From contig JADJAE010000001.1 in the NCBI GenBank assembly GCA_016704445.1, forward strand, positions 186,001 to 250,000: 64,000 nt of DNA, read 5' to 3'. A program made the translations under genes and the position numbers. Below, in pieces: positions 43,476-52,728 of the stretch (positions within the stretch are counted from its first letter, which is position 1; each line of letters begins with the position of its first letter). Origin of the DNA: Deltaproteobacteria bacterium (GTDB lineage: Bacteria; Myxococcota_A; Polyangia; Polyangiales; Ga0077539). The notes beneath the pieces were generated by a model, which was not told the DNA's origin, did no database searches, and was given only the letters and a program-made list of their open reading frames with translations.

Positions 43476-44645
43476 TCAACCGCCCTCCGGGCGCAGCACC
43501 TCGGTGTAGCCCTCCCAGGCCACGAGCCTGGAGAGCGTCTCCTCGTCTACCGGGTCGCACTCGGACACCGCGCGGCCCTCGGCGCGCAGCCTCGCCGCCG
43601 TCGCCGCCCTCGCCGCGGCGCTGCCCACCACGAGCACCTTCGAGGGCCTCGGGTCGCGGTCGAGCCCGCGCTGCGAGAGGGCCGCCTCCACGGCTTCCAG
43701 GTCGATCGCGGCGCCGGTGGCGGTGCGGGGCGCGCCGTAGCGGCCGAGCAGCGCGTCGTAGCGCCCGCCCCCGGCGAGCGGAGAGCCCACGCCGTCGGCG
43801 AGCACCTCGAAGAAGAGCCCTGTGTAGTACCCGCGGCCGCGCAGCTCGCCGAGGTCGACGATGACCCGGGAGCCCGAGCGCTCGAGGCCGGCGACCACCG
43901 CCGAGAGAGCGTCGACGACGTCGGCGTGGCCGAGGGCGCGCAGCCCGGCGCTCCAGCCATCGAGCTCGGAGGCCTCGCCGGCGCACGCGGCCAGGTGCTC
44001 GACGTGGGCGAGCTCGGCGCCGGAGAGCAGCGAGCGCCACACCGCGTGGTCGCGGACGGCCACCGCGTCGGCGACGGGCTCGCGCACGGCGGCCGGGAGC
44101 GCGTCGATGACGGCGGAGAGGGCGCCCGCGTGGGAGAGCTCGACGACCAGGTCGCGCAGCCCGAGGGCGTGGAGCGCGTCGAGCGTGGCGGAGATGACCT
44201 CGAGGTCGGCGTGCGGCGGGGCGAAGCCGATGCACTCGATGCCCGCCTGGGAGAGCTGCCGCTGGCGATGGGCGCGGCCGCGGGGGCGACGCACCACGCT
44301 GCCCTCGTAGGAGAGGCGTATCGGCCCCGGGTGCTCGCGGTAGCGCGTCGCGACGAGGCGCGCGATCTGTGGGGTCATGTCGGGGCGGAGCACCAGGACG
44401 TCGCCGGCCTCCGGGTCGAGGAAGCGGAGGAGCTCACGGCGGACGGCGCCGCCCACGCCGCGCGCGACGACGGACTCGCGCTCGAAGGCGGGCGGCACGA
44501 CGGTGGCGTAGCCGTAGCGCTCGAAGGAAGAGAGCACGGTGCGGGCGACGGCGCGGCGGCGGGCGGCGCGCTCGGGGAGGAGGTCGCGCAGACCCTCCGG
44601 GAGCATCGGGGTCAACTCGGTCGGACCGATGGGAGGAACGCTCAT
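43476..44645 (-). CDS. hisZ: ATP phosphoribosyltransferase regulatory subunit
   Basis: HisRS-like protein without synthetase activity that partners short-form HisG in histidine biosynthesis. The 389-residue product has MLPEGLRDLLPERAARRRAV, EAGDVLVLRPDMTPQIARLVA, VRRPRGRAHRQRQLSQAGIE, HADLEVISATLDAL and YYTGLFFEVLADGVGSPLAGG. The C-terminus is short and lacks a full anticodon-binding domain, favouring HisZ over HisS. ATG 44645 is chosen. No hisG is in the window. The 63-base gap to the nucleotidyltransferase allows cotranscription. Confidence 0.82.
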   Translation of the reverse strand: MSVPPIGPTELTPMLPEGLRDLLPERAARRRAVARTVLSSFERYGYATVVPPAFERESVVARGVGGAVRRELLRFLDPEAGDVLVLRPDMTPQIARLVATRYREHPGPIRLSYEGSVVRRPRGRAHRQRQLSQAGIECIGFAPPHADLEVISATLDALHALGLRDLVVELSHAGALSAVIDALPAAVREPVADAVAVRDHAVWRSLLSGAELAHVEHLAACAGEASELDGWSAGLRALGHADVVDALSAVVAGLERSGSRVIVDLGELRGRGYYTGLFFEVLADGVGSPLAGGGRYDALLGRYGAPRTATGAAIDLEAVEAALSQRGLDRDPRPSKVLVVGSAAARAATAARLRAEGRAVSECDPVDEETLSRLVAWEGYTEVLRPEGG

Positions 44646-44716
44646 GTCGGCGCACAACGTAGCAGCGACATACGAATGCTGGTGAGTCGGCGCGACGGGC
44701 GCTAGCTTCCGCGGCC

Positions 44717-45793
44717 ATGAGCGAACGCGCGATCAACTTCAACGCGGGCCCGGCGGCGCTTCCTCGCGTGGTGCTGGAGCAGGCGAGGGACGAGCTGCTG
44801 GATTTCGAGGGCACGGGGATGTCCATCATGGAGCACAGCCACCGGGGCGCCGCGTACGAGCGCGTGCACCACGAGACGGGCGCGCTGCTGCGTGAGCTCA
44901 TGGGCCTGCACCCCGACGCGGTGGTGCTCTTCCTCCAAGGGGGTGCGAGCGGGGCCTTCGCGACCGTTCCGATGAACTTCCTCCGCGGCCGCGCGGACTA
45001 CGCCGTCATCGGCGGCTGGGGCGAGAAGGCGCTCGCAGAGGCGCTCAACATCGGCGACGCGACCGACGCGCTCTCCATGTCGCGGCGCTACGACCACATC
45101 CCGACGATGTCCACGCACGCCACCCGGCCGGGCAGCTCGTACCTGCACATCACGACCAACAACACCCTCGAGGGCACGCAGTACGAGCGCTTCCCGGAGG
45201 GGGCCGTGCCGCTGGTGGCGGACATGTCCTCGGACATCCTTTCGCGCCGCATCGACGCCTCGCGCTTCTCGCTCATCTACGCCGGCGCGCAGAAGAACCT
45301 CGGGCCCTCCGGGCTCACGGTCTTCGTCATCCAGCGGGACTTCCTCGACACCGCCCGCAGCGACGTCCCCACCATCTTCCGCTTCGCGACGCACGCCGCG
45401 CACGACGGGCTCTATCACACGCCCCCGACCTTCGCGGTCTACCTGATGCGCAACGTGCTCCGCTGGGTGAAGTCCCTCGGCGGGGTCGAGGCCGTCGAGC
45501 GCCGCAACGAGACCAAGGCCCGCGCGCTCTACGCCGCCATCGACGCGCGCCCGGACGTGTACCGCTGCCCCGTCGAGCCCGGCTCGCGCTCTCGCATGAA
45601 CGTCGTCTTCTACCTCCCCTCGACCGACCTCGACGACCGCTTCGTCGCCGAGGCGCAGCGCGAAGGCATCGTCGGCCTCAAGGGCCACCGCGCCGTCGGG
45701 GGCATCCGCGCGTCGCTCTACAACGCCGTCGAGCTCTCGGACGTCCACGTCCTCACCGACTTCATGCGCGCCTTCGCCGACCGCGTGTCCTGA
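44717..45793 (+). CDS. serC: Phosphoserine aminotransferase
   Basis: PLP enzyme of serine and pyridoxine synthesis, converting 3-phosphohydroxypyruvate to phosphoserine. The 358-residue length fits. Motifs are INFNAGPAALPRVVLEQA, GMSIMEHSHRG, VVLFLQGGASGAFATVPMN, VADMSSDILSRRID, and the PLP lysine in LIYAGAQKNLGPSG. HRAVGGIRASLYNAV near the end is also conserved. Divergent from hisZ by 71 bases. Confidence 0.95.
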   Translation: MSERAINFNAGPAALPRVVLEQARDELLDFEGTGMSIMEHSHRGAAYERVHHETGALLRELMGLHPDAVVLFLQGGASGAFATVPMNFLRGRADYAVIGGWGEKALAEALNIGDATDALSMSRRYDHIPTMSTHATRPGSSYLHITTNNTLEGTQYERFPEGAVPLVADMSSDILSRRIDASRFSLIYAGAQKNLGPSGLTVFVIQRDFLDTARSDVPTIFRFATHAAHDGLYHTPPTFAVYLMRNVLRWVKSLGGVEAVERRNETKARALYAAIDARPDVYRCPVEPGSRSRMNVVFYLPSTDLDDRFVAEAQREGIVGLKGHRAVGGIRASLYNAVELSDVHVLTDFMRAFADRVS

Positions 45794-45797
45794 TCGG

Positions 45798-46397
45798 TCA
45801 CCAGTCGATGGGCAGCACCATCAGGTAGCGGTCGTGCGCGTGCGCGGCCGCCGCCAGGGGGAGCGGCTGCGTCACCCGCCGAACGCAGGCCACGACGGTC
45901 CCGGCGTTGGCGATGGTGCTCGAAGGACCTCCCCACGAGCGCACGAACCCCGTGGAGAACCGCAGGTCCATGATGAACGCGAGGCGGCCGTGCCCCCGGG
46001 CGCAGCCGGCGATCTCGGCGGCCTTTGAGGCGAAGTGGTCGTCGATCGCCTGGAGCCGGTCGCACGTGGCGCCGGGCAGCACCGCGGGGTTGTTGGCGTC
46101 CCAGCAGCGCGACACCGCGGAGGGAGCGAAGCGCACCGCCCCTTCGGCCGCCGCGGGAGCGCCCGCCTCCGCCGGCTCCGAGGGCTCTACCACCACAGGG
46201 GCCTCGCCCGCGTCGACCTGCGCGGGGGAGGGCGCGGCGACGCGAGCGCCGGCGTCGGGGCCGAGCGGCGGCGCCTGCGGCACGGTCGTGGCGGGCGCGA
46301 AGAGCAGCATGCCGCCCGCAAAGACCACCACGAAGCCCGCCAGGAGGGAGGCGAGCGCGACGATGGCGACGGTTCGTGAGCTGAAGGTCTCTGGCAC
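45798..46397 (-). CDS. Single-pass membrane protein, AgmX/TonB-like C-terminus possible
   Basis: A 199-residue protein with one N-terminal helix (TVAIVALASLLAGFVVVFAGGML) and a Pro/Ala linker. The C-terminal domain starts SRCWDANNPAVLPGATCDRL and ends YLMVLPIDW. The pattern GRLAFIMDLRFSTGFVRSWG then TVVACVRRV is like the C-terminal segment of AgmX-type proteins found around kinases in myxobacteria (weak). Four cysteines could form two disulfides. Convergent with serC, four bases apart. Confidence 0.65.
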   Translation of the reverse strand: MPETFSSRTVAIVALASLLAGFVVVFAGGMLLFAPATTVPQAPPLGPDAGARVAAPSPAQVDAGEAPVVVEPSEPAEAGAPAAAEGAVRFAPSAVSRCWDANNPAVLPGATCDRLQAIDDHFASKAAEIAGCARGHGRLAFIMDLRFSTGFVRSWGGPSSTIANAGTVVACVRRVTQPLPLAAAAHAHDRYLMVLPIDW

Positions 46398-46449
46398 CGG
46401 AAACCCGTAGCGCTCTACCCGGAAACCCGAGCGCGACGCAACGCGTGGA

Positions 46450-48438
46450 TCATGGATCGACCACAGCGAGCGCGCCGACCTCGACGAGGAAATAGAGCTC
46501 GCGCAGCGCGTCGACGGTGGTGACCCGGCGCTCCTGCGAGGTGCGGGCGATGAGGCGGGTCAACGTGGGCGTGGACTCCGCACCGGCCATGAGCTCGGCG
46601 CCGAGCGGGGTGATGGCGAGCACCGTGGACGGGGCCGCGGGGCCGGTCTTCACGTTGCGGTCGAGCGCGTGGACGAAGTGGGCGACCGGGTCTTCGAGCG
46701 CCGCTGCGCCCGCGCGCAGCACCTCCGAGGGCTCCAGGGTGAGCGGCAGCGCGCCGGGGGGAGGGAGCACCCCGCGGAAGAACCGGAGCGTCCCCCGGCG
46801 CCAGCGGAAGAGCTCGGTGAAGCGCTCTCGCGCGAGCTGGTCGGTGCGCTGCGCGAGCAGGGTCTCGTCGACGAGCCCGAGCTGCACCAGGGCGGTCGAG
46901 AGGTTGCTGTTGAAGCGCGACATCATCGCGAGGGCCATGTCGAGTTCGCCGCGGTTGAGCAGGCCCCGCTGCACCAGGTACTCGCCGATGGACTCGCCCG
47001 GCAGGTTGCTCGTGTAGTGCGTCGGGCGACCCTTGAAGAGGTAGATCTCCTTTCGGGCGGGCGAGGCCTCGGCGACCAGCATCCCCGACTCGTCGGCGAG
47101 CACCAGTTTGGCGAGCGCGTGCAGGAAGGTGCATGTCGGCATCGCGTCGGCCCAGTCGGCCTGCGCCTCGGCCACCTCCGAGGTGGTCTCCGAGCGCACG
47201 ACGAGGTGCGGCGCGAGCTCGGCCCAGTCCTCGGCGCGCTGGGATGATCCGTCGGGGGAGAGCAGCAGGTCGCGGCCAGTGAGCCTCCCCACGGCGGCCT
47301 GCTCGACGAGGCGCGCGAAGGTGAAGCGCCCTCGCGGCTCTCCGGACTCGGAGACGACCTCGTAGAAGAGCAGCGGCACCTCGCGGGTGCGCTCGGCCTC
47401 CAACGACTCGCCGTAGTGCGAGCGGGCGGAGATGGGCGTCTGCGAGTGGTTGGGGTGCATCTCGCTGGACGGTCGCCGCGGCGGGGGCTGCACCGAGCGG
47501 GCGGCGGTGCGGGCCCACTGCACCAGCGCGGCGAGCAGGGGCCGAGACTCCACCGGGTCGCCCGCGTAGGGCTCGAGCGCCACGATGAACTCCGCGGCGG
47601 TCTGGAAGCGATCGGCGGGAGAGCGGGAGAGCGCGCGGAACACCACGGAGACAAGGCGCGCGGGGTGGTCGCTCAGCACCTCGCGCAGCCCCTCGAGCTG
47701 CGCGTCGCGGGCGGAGAGCAGCGCGGCGGCCTCGGGCGGGGTGACGAACACCTGACGCCCGGTGAGGAGCTCGGCCAGCACGACCCCGGCGGCGTAGAGG
47801 TCCGCGCGACCGTCGACCGCCATCCCCAGGAGCTGCTCCGGGGCCATGTAGGGGACCTTGCCCCGCTGCAGTCGCAGCGCGGCCACCGCGGCGGCGGGCG
47901 TCCCGGCCGGGCCCGGCGGGTTGGAGCCTCGCATGGTCATCGCGAGCCCGAAGTCGCCGAGCTTCACCGACCCGTCTACGGAGAGCAGCACGTTGCTCGG
48001 GGAGACGTCGCGGTGGAGCAGTCCCACGCCGTCGAGGTTGAGCCGGTGGATGTGGCCGAGCCCGGTGAGCAGCTCCCGCACCGCGTGGCAGGCGAGCGGG
48101 GCCTCCATGCGCCGCTGGGTCTGCTGGAGCGCGCGGATGAGGGAGGCCAGGTCGACCCCCTCGACGTACTCCATGGCGAGGAAGGGCTCGTCGTCGTCGC
48201 CGTGGCACTCGATCACCGCGACCACGTTGGGGTGTGCGGCGGCCGTCGCGAGGGCGGCCTCGCTGCGGAGCAGGGCACGCCAGGCGGGGTCGCGGACGTT
48301 GCGCGGGTCGAGCAGCTTCAGGACCACGGGGCGCCCGGACGCGTCGACCGCGAGGTGCACCTCGCTCATGCCGCCCACCGCAAGGCGTTCGCCGAGCGTA
48401 TACGGTCCGATGTGCGATCCCGCGGGCCTGATGGTCAC
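46450..48438 (-). CDS. Serine/threonine protein kinase with GYF_2-like and DUF4388-like regions
   Basis: A 662-residue Hanks-type kinase. Gly loop LGERLAVGGMSEVHLAV, catalytic Lys in RPVVLKLLDP, HRDVSPSNVLLS, DFGLAM and APEQLLGMAVDGRADLYAAGV are all present, so activity is expected. After about 300 residues a Pro-rich linker leads to a GYF_2-like segment (RGRFTFARLVEQAAVGRLTGR). A DUF4388/PATAN-type region then follows (IYLFKGRPTHYTSNLPGESI, GEYLVQRGLLNRGELDMALA). No membrane helix. GTG 48438 has AGGAAGG about 9 bases upstream and directly precedes the kinase fold; earlier codons lack kinase sequence. Divergent from the STAND/TPR gene. Confidence 0.85.
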   Translation of the reverse strand: MTIRPAGSHIGPYTLGERLAVGGMSEVHLAVDASGRPVVLKLLDPRNVRDPAWRALLRSEAALATAAAHPNVVAVIECHGDDDEPFLAMEYVEGVDLASLIRALQQTQRRMEAPLACHAVRELLTGLGHIHRLNLDGVGLLHRDVSPSNVLLSVDGSVKLGDFGLAMTMRGSNPPGPAGTPAAAVAALRLQRGKVPYMAPEQLLGMAVDGRADLYAAGVVLAELLTGRQVFVTPPEAAALLSARDAQLEGLREVLSDHPARLVSVVFRALSRSPADRFQTAAEFIVALEPYAGDPVESRPLLAALVQWARTAARSVQPPPRRPSSEMHPNHSQTPISARSHYGESLEAERTREVPLLFYEVVSESGEPRGRFTFARLVEQAAVGRLTGRDLLLSPDGSSQRAEDWAELAPHLVVRSETTSEVAEAQADWADAMPTCTFLHALAKLVLADESGMLVAEASPARKEIYLFKGRPTHYTSNLPGESIGEYLVQRGLLNRGELDMALAMMSRFNSNLSTALVQLGLVDETLLAQRTDQLARERFTELFRWRRGTLRFFRGVLPPPGALPLTLEPSEVLRAGAAALEDPVAHFVHALDRNVKTGPAAPSTVLAITPLGAELMAGAESTPTLTRLIARTSQERRVTTVDALRELYFLVEVGALAVVDP

Positions 48439-48619
48439 CAGCGCTGCCTTCCTGGGATTGACTGGTACCCCACCGCGAGACGCGATCGCAACGGAACGTT
48501 GGCCCCCTCCGCGACGCACATCGAGCCCGGTGGTGCGAGCGCGCGGCCAGTCAGCGTATAACCCCTTCCTTGGCACCGTCACATCTCCGTCCCGTACCCC
48601 CGTTTTCAAGGAATTCCCG

Positions 48620-51379
48620 ATGAGCGACCCAGGGTCCAAGCGTCCCCCCGACGACCACCTGCCGATCGGCAGGGCCCCCTTCATCGGCCGCGTGGCCGAG
48701 CGCGCCGCGGTGAAGGCCGCCGTGCAGCGGGCCGTGCGAGAGGCGCGCTGCGAGGTGGTCACCCTCGTCGGGGCCGCCGGGGTCGGGAAGAGCCGCTTCG
48801 TCGACGAGCTGGTGGCCGACCTCGCCGTCGACCAGCCGATGCTCCGCGCCTACCGGGGCGTGGCCCGCGAAGACCGCGGGGCCCACGCGGCCATCGCGAC
48901 GATCCTCCGGTCGCGCTTCGCCCTGCACGAAGGCAGCGACGCCCACGCCCAGGCCAACGAGGTCTGCGCCCAGGTGATGGACCTCTTCGGCGACCGGCGC
49001 GTCGACGAGATCCTCCACTTCCTCGGGGTCTTCCTGGGCATGCGCTTTGGCGCCACGCTGCTCGCGGAGGCCTTCCTCGAAGACCCGCGCGCCTCCGAGC
49101 ACGTTGCCCGCGCGGTGCTCCGCAGGCTCTTCGAGGTCGACGCCCAGCGCAGCCCGCTGCTGCTGGTCTTCGAGGACGTCCACCTCGCGGGCGCCGACGG
49201 CATCCGCCTGCTGCGCAGCCTCGTCGAGGGCCTTCGCGCGGCGCCCATCACGGTGCTCTTCACCACCCGCCCCGAGCTCCTGGCGACGACCCACGATTTC
49301 TGCGCCACCCCCGCCGGCCGGCACCTGCGCGTCGACCTCGCCCCCCTCGACGAGGGCGAGTCGACGGTGATGGCCCGCGCCCTGCTCTCGACCATCGAGA
49401 ACGTCCCCGGCGAGCTGGTGCGCAAGGCCGTCGCGCTGGGCGGCGGCAACCCCCTGCTCATCCGGCAGATCGTACGGATCTACTTCGATCAGGGGGTGAT
49501 CGCCGTCGACGACGAGGGCATCGCGACCATCGACCTCGACCGCCTGGAGCGCATCTCGCTGCCCATGTCCGTGGAGGACGCGGCCACCACGCGCATCGCG
49601 GCGCTCTCGCCCTCGGAGGTGGAGCTCCTGAAGTGGGCGGCGATGATGGGCCGGGTGTTCTGGGTGGGCGGCCTGGTGGTGCTGGGCCGCACGGGCAAGG
49701 AGCCGCCGGCGCTCTGGGGCGGCGGGGAAGACCTCGCGCTCCAGTACCGCGACACGCTGAAGGGCCTGGTCGACCGCGGCTACGTCGCGCGGGTGAACGG
49801 CCCGACGGACACCGGCGACGAGGCGTACTCCTTCAAGGACGACCTCGACCGCGAGCGCCTCTCGGCCCTGGTCCCCTCGGAGGACGCCGAGCAGCTCCAC
49901 CTGGTGCTGGCCGAGTGGCTGGAGTTTCGCCTGGTGCATCGCGGCGAGGAGCAGCTCGACCTGCTGGCGCGGCAGTACGAGCGGGGCCGCCGACCGCTGC
50001 GCGCCGCGCGGTGCTACCTGACCAGCGCCGACCTCGCCCGCGAGCGCTACGCCAACCAGAAGGCCGTCGAGCACTACGAGCTGGGCCTCTCGATGCTGGG
50101 CGAGCACGACGTGGGGCTGCGCCTCGACGCGCACCACCACCAGGGCGACGTGCTGGCGCTGCTGGGCCGCGGCGAAGAGGCCCTCGTGCACTTCCAGAAG
50201 ATGTTGCGCCTCGCGTACCGGCTCGACCTCAAGGCCAAGGGCGGCGCGGCGCACAACCGCATCGGTCGGCTCTACCGCGACGCGGGCAAGCTCGACGACT
50301 GCATGCGGCACCTCGGCACCGCGCTCGCTCTCTTCGAGGCGGCGGGCGACGAGAAGGGCATCGCGGCGAGCTTCGACGACATCGGCAAGACGCACTGGCT
50401 GCGCGGGGCCTACGAGACGGCGCTGCGCTTCCTGCAGGACGGGCTCCAGCGGCGCGAGGCGCTGGGCGACATGCGCTCCATCGCCCTCTCCTGGAACAAC
50501 ATCGGCCTGGTCTTCCAGGACAGCGGGCAATACAAGGCCGCGTATGACGCCCTGGTGAAGGCGCGCGACCTGCGGCGCGAGGCGGGCGACCTGCCGGGGC
50601 TGGTGGTGACGCTCAACAACCTCGGGACGATCCACTCCGACCGCGGCGAGGACCACGAGGCCATCACCATCTGGAAGCAGGCGCTGGAGCTGGCCCACGA
50701 GGTCGGCGACCGTCGGCGCCAGGCGGTGCTGCTGCTCAACGTGGGCGAGGCCCGCTACCGGATGCGCGACGCCGAGGAGGCGCTGCGCATCCTCACGGAG
50801 GTCGAGCTGCACTGTCAGGAGCTCGGCGACCGGCTGCTGCTCGCCGAGGCGCGCCGGGGGCTCGGCAAGGCCTACTTCCTCAACAACGACCTCGCCACCG
50901 CGCGGCGCTACCTGGAGAACGCGCTGGAGCTGTTCGAGCAGGTGCGCTCCAAGGTGCACGTCGGCATCGCGCAGCGCTCGCTTGCCGAGGTGCTCGCGGC
51001 CTACGGTGCGGAGTCCGAGGAGGGAAAGCGGGCCGAGTCGCTCTTCCGCAAATCGCTCGCCGCCTTCGAGGCCCTCGGCGCGGAGCTGGAGCTCGCCCGC
51101 ACCGCGCGCACCTTCGCGGACTTCCTCAGCACCTCGCCCGCGGGCGTGGTGCCCGAGAGCGCCTTCGCCGAGGCCGAGTCGATGCGGGTGCGCTCGGACG
51201 AGATCTACGCGCGCCTCCACCACGACACCGCCACCGCGGGCCGCGACCGTAGCATCCGCGGCGGGACAACCGACCCGGGCATCCAGCGCGTGGACCTCGG
51301 CCCTCCGAGCGGGCGGGAGCGAGAGCGCGACGACACCCCCCCGGACGGCGTCCCCTCGCCGGGAGCGCGCGGGCGTTGA
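48620..51379 (+). CDS. STAND/AAA-type ATPase with TPR repeats
   Basis: A 919-residue signalling ATPase. The N-terminal nucleotide-binding module (about 20-280) has FIGRVAERAAVKAAV, Walker A in LVGAAGVGKSRFVDEL, and Walker B in LLLVFEDVHLAGADG with the TTRPELLA sensor. A winged-helix-like part follows. From about 470 to 830 come TPR units (ALSWNNIGLVFQDSGQYKAA, VVTLNNLGTIHSDRGEDHEA, AEARRGLGKAYFLNNDLATA). No DNA-binding or kinase domain is fused, unlike many relatives. ATG 48620 has AAGGA about 8 bases upstream. The 181-base divergent gap with the kinase gene suggests shared control. Confidence 0.85.
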   Translation: MSDPGSKRPPDDHLPIGRAPFIGRVAERAAVKAAVQRAVREARCEVVTLVGAAGVGKSRFVDELVADLAVDQPMLRAYRGVAREDRGAHAAIATILRSRFALHEGSDAHAQANEVCAQVMDLFGDRRVDEILHFLGVFLGMRFGATLLAEAFLEDPRASEHVARAVLRRLFEVDAQRSPLLLVFEDVHLAGADGIRLLRSLVEGLRAAPITVLFTTRPELLATTHDFCATPAGRHLRVDLAPLDEGESTVMARALLSTIENVPGELVRKAVALGGGNPLLIRQIVRIYFDQGVIAVDDEGIATIDLDRLERISLPMSVEDAATTRIAALSPSEVELLKWAAMMGRVFWVGGLVVLGRTGKEPPALWGGGEDLALQYRDTLKGLVDRGYVARVNGPTDTGDEAYSFKDDLDRERLSALVPSEDAEQLHLVLAEWLEFRLVHRGEEQLDLLARQYERGRRPLRAARCYLTSADLARERYANQKAVEHYELGLSMLGEHDVGLRLDAHHHQGDVLALLGRGEEALVHFQKMLRLAYRLDLKAKGGAAHNRIGRLYRDAGKLDDCMRHLGTALALFEAAGDEKGIAASFDDIGKTHWLRGAYETALRFLQDGLQRREALGDMRSIALSWNNIGLVFQDSGQYKAAYDALVKARDLRREAGDLPGLVVTLNNLGTIHSDRGEDHEAITIWKQALELAHEVGDRRRQAVLLLNVGEARYRMRDAEEALRILTEVELHCQELGDRLLLAEARRGLGKAYFLNNDLATARRYLENALELFEQVRSKVHVGIAQRSLAEVLAAYGAESEEGKRAESLFRKSLAAFEALGAELELARTARTFADFLSTSPAGVVPESAFAEAESMRVRSDEIYARLHHDTATAGRDRSIRGGTTDPGIQRVDLGPPSGRERERDDTPPDGVPSPGARGR

Positions 51380-52641
51380 GCGGGCGGGTGGTGCGGTCCG
51401 AGGTGGACCCGGCGGCGATCCCGGCGCCCGCGAGGGAGATCTGCGCGGCGCTGCGGGCCGACGGGCACGGCGCGTGGGTGGTGGGCGGCTGCGTGCGCGA
51501 CCACCTCCTGGGGCGCGCGGTCTCCGACTGGGACCTCTGCACCAGCGCGCGACCCGAGCGGGTGATGCGGCTCTTCCCCCGGACGATCCCTACGGGCATC
51601 GCGCACGGCACCGTGACCGTGGTGCGCGACCACGAGCACTTCGAGGTCACCACCCTGCGCGGCGACGGGGACTACACCGACGGCCGCCGCCCGGACGCCG
51701 TGCGCTTCCTCGACGACATCGACGACGACCTCGCGCGCCGGGACTTCACCGTCAACGCCATCGCGTACGACCCGATCTCCGGCGTGCTGGTCGACCCCCA
51801 CGGAGGCCTCGACGACCTGCGCCGTGGATTGCTCCGCGCCGTGGGCGACCCCTCCCTGCGCTTCGGCGAGGACGGGCTGCGGGTGCTTCGCGGCGCGCGC
51901 TTCACGGCCTCGCTGGGCTTCGACCTGGAGCCCGCCACCGAGGCGGCGATCCCCGGGGCGCTCCACGTGCTGCGTCGCGTTTCGCCGGAGCGGGTGCGCG
52001 AGGAGTGGCTCAAGGCCCTCAAGGCCCCGGCGCCGTCGCGGGCCTTCGCGGTGATGGCGCGCACCGGCATCCTCGCGGTCAACATCCCGGCGCTTACCGC
52101 CCCGAGTAAAGATCCGGCCGAGTGGGAGCGCTCCCTCCGCGCCGTCGACGCGTGCCCTCCGCTGGCGACCTCGCGCCTCGCGGCGTTGCTGCACACCGTG
52201 GAGGCCCCGCTGCTGGAGGCGTGGCTTCGGATGACGAAGTTCTCCAACGACGAGCGGGCCACGGTGATGACCCTGCGCCGCGCGCTGCCCCTCGGAGCGC
52301 CGGGCGGATGGAGCGACGCGGAGGTCCGCCGCTGGCTGCGCAAGGTGGGTCGCGGCGCGGCGAGGGAGGTGCTCGACGTCGCCGCCTCGCTGGAGGACGA
52401 AGACTCGCTGGAGGGACTGCGCGCCCGGGTGGAGGCCGCCATCGCGGCGGGCGTCCCGCTCTCCGTGGCCGAGCTCGCGATCGACGGCAACGCGGTGATG
52501 GCGGCGCTGGGGATGACCCCCTCGCGAGCGCTCGGGACGCTGCTCTCGGGGCTGCTCGAGCGGGTGCTCGACGACCCCTCGCGCAACACCCCGGAGGCCC
52601 TGATGGAGCTCGCCCGCGAGGCGCACGCCCCCCCGCGCTGA
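51376..52641 (+). CDS. CCA-adding-type tRNA nucleotidyltransferase / poly(A) polymerase family
   Basis: Adds or repairs the CCA end of tRNA, or a poly(A) polymerase relative. The 421-residue product has the class II core GAWVVGGCVRDHLLGRAVSDW with the carboxylates, GIAHGTVTVVRDHEHFEVTT, LARRDFTVNAIAYDP and FGEDGLRVLRGARFTASLGF. The C-terminal part is helical. The start is TTG 51376 in a TTGA overlap with the upstream stop; GTG codons at 51388 and 51391 are alternatives. Sequence alone does not separate CCA-adding from poly(A) activity. Confidence 0.85.
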   Translation: MSGRVVRSEVDPAAIPAPAREICAALRADGHGAWVVGGCVRDHLLGRAVSDWDLCTSARPERVMRLFPRTIPTGIAHGTVTVVRDHEHFEVTTLRGDGDYTDGRRPDAVRFLDDIDDDLARRDFTVNAIAYDPISGVLVDPHGGLDDLRRGLLRAVGDPSLRFGEDGLRVLRGARFTASLGFDLEPATEAAIPGALHVLRRVSPERVREEWLKALKAPAPSRAFAVMARTGILAVNIPALTAPSKDPAEWERSLRAVDACPPLATSRLAALLHTVEAPLLEAWLRMTKFSNDERATVMTLRRALPLGAPGGWSDAEVRRWLRKVGRGAAREVLDVAASLEDEDSLEGLRARVEAAIAAGVPLSVAELAIDGNAVMAALGMTPSRALGTLLSGLLERVLDDPSRNTPEALMELAREAHAPPR

Positions 52642-52728
52642 GCGCCCGCCCGGAGGATTGATCTCCGCGGGTACGCGGGCGGATTGGTCGTTGCCTTCGC
52701 TCGGAAGGTTCCATACCGTGGGGCGACC

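Noticed and set aside
46415..48208. Alternative Arg-rich frame overlapping the kinase gene
   Set aside because: The kinase frame holds all catalytic motifs; the alternative is a compositional shadow.
48560..48600. Sigma-54-like element (TTGGCAC) upstream of the STAND gene
   Set aside because: The second half at the required spacing does not match TTGC, so it is likely chance.
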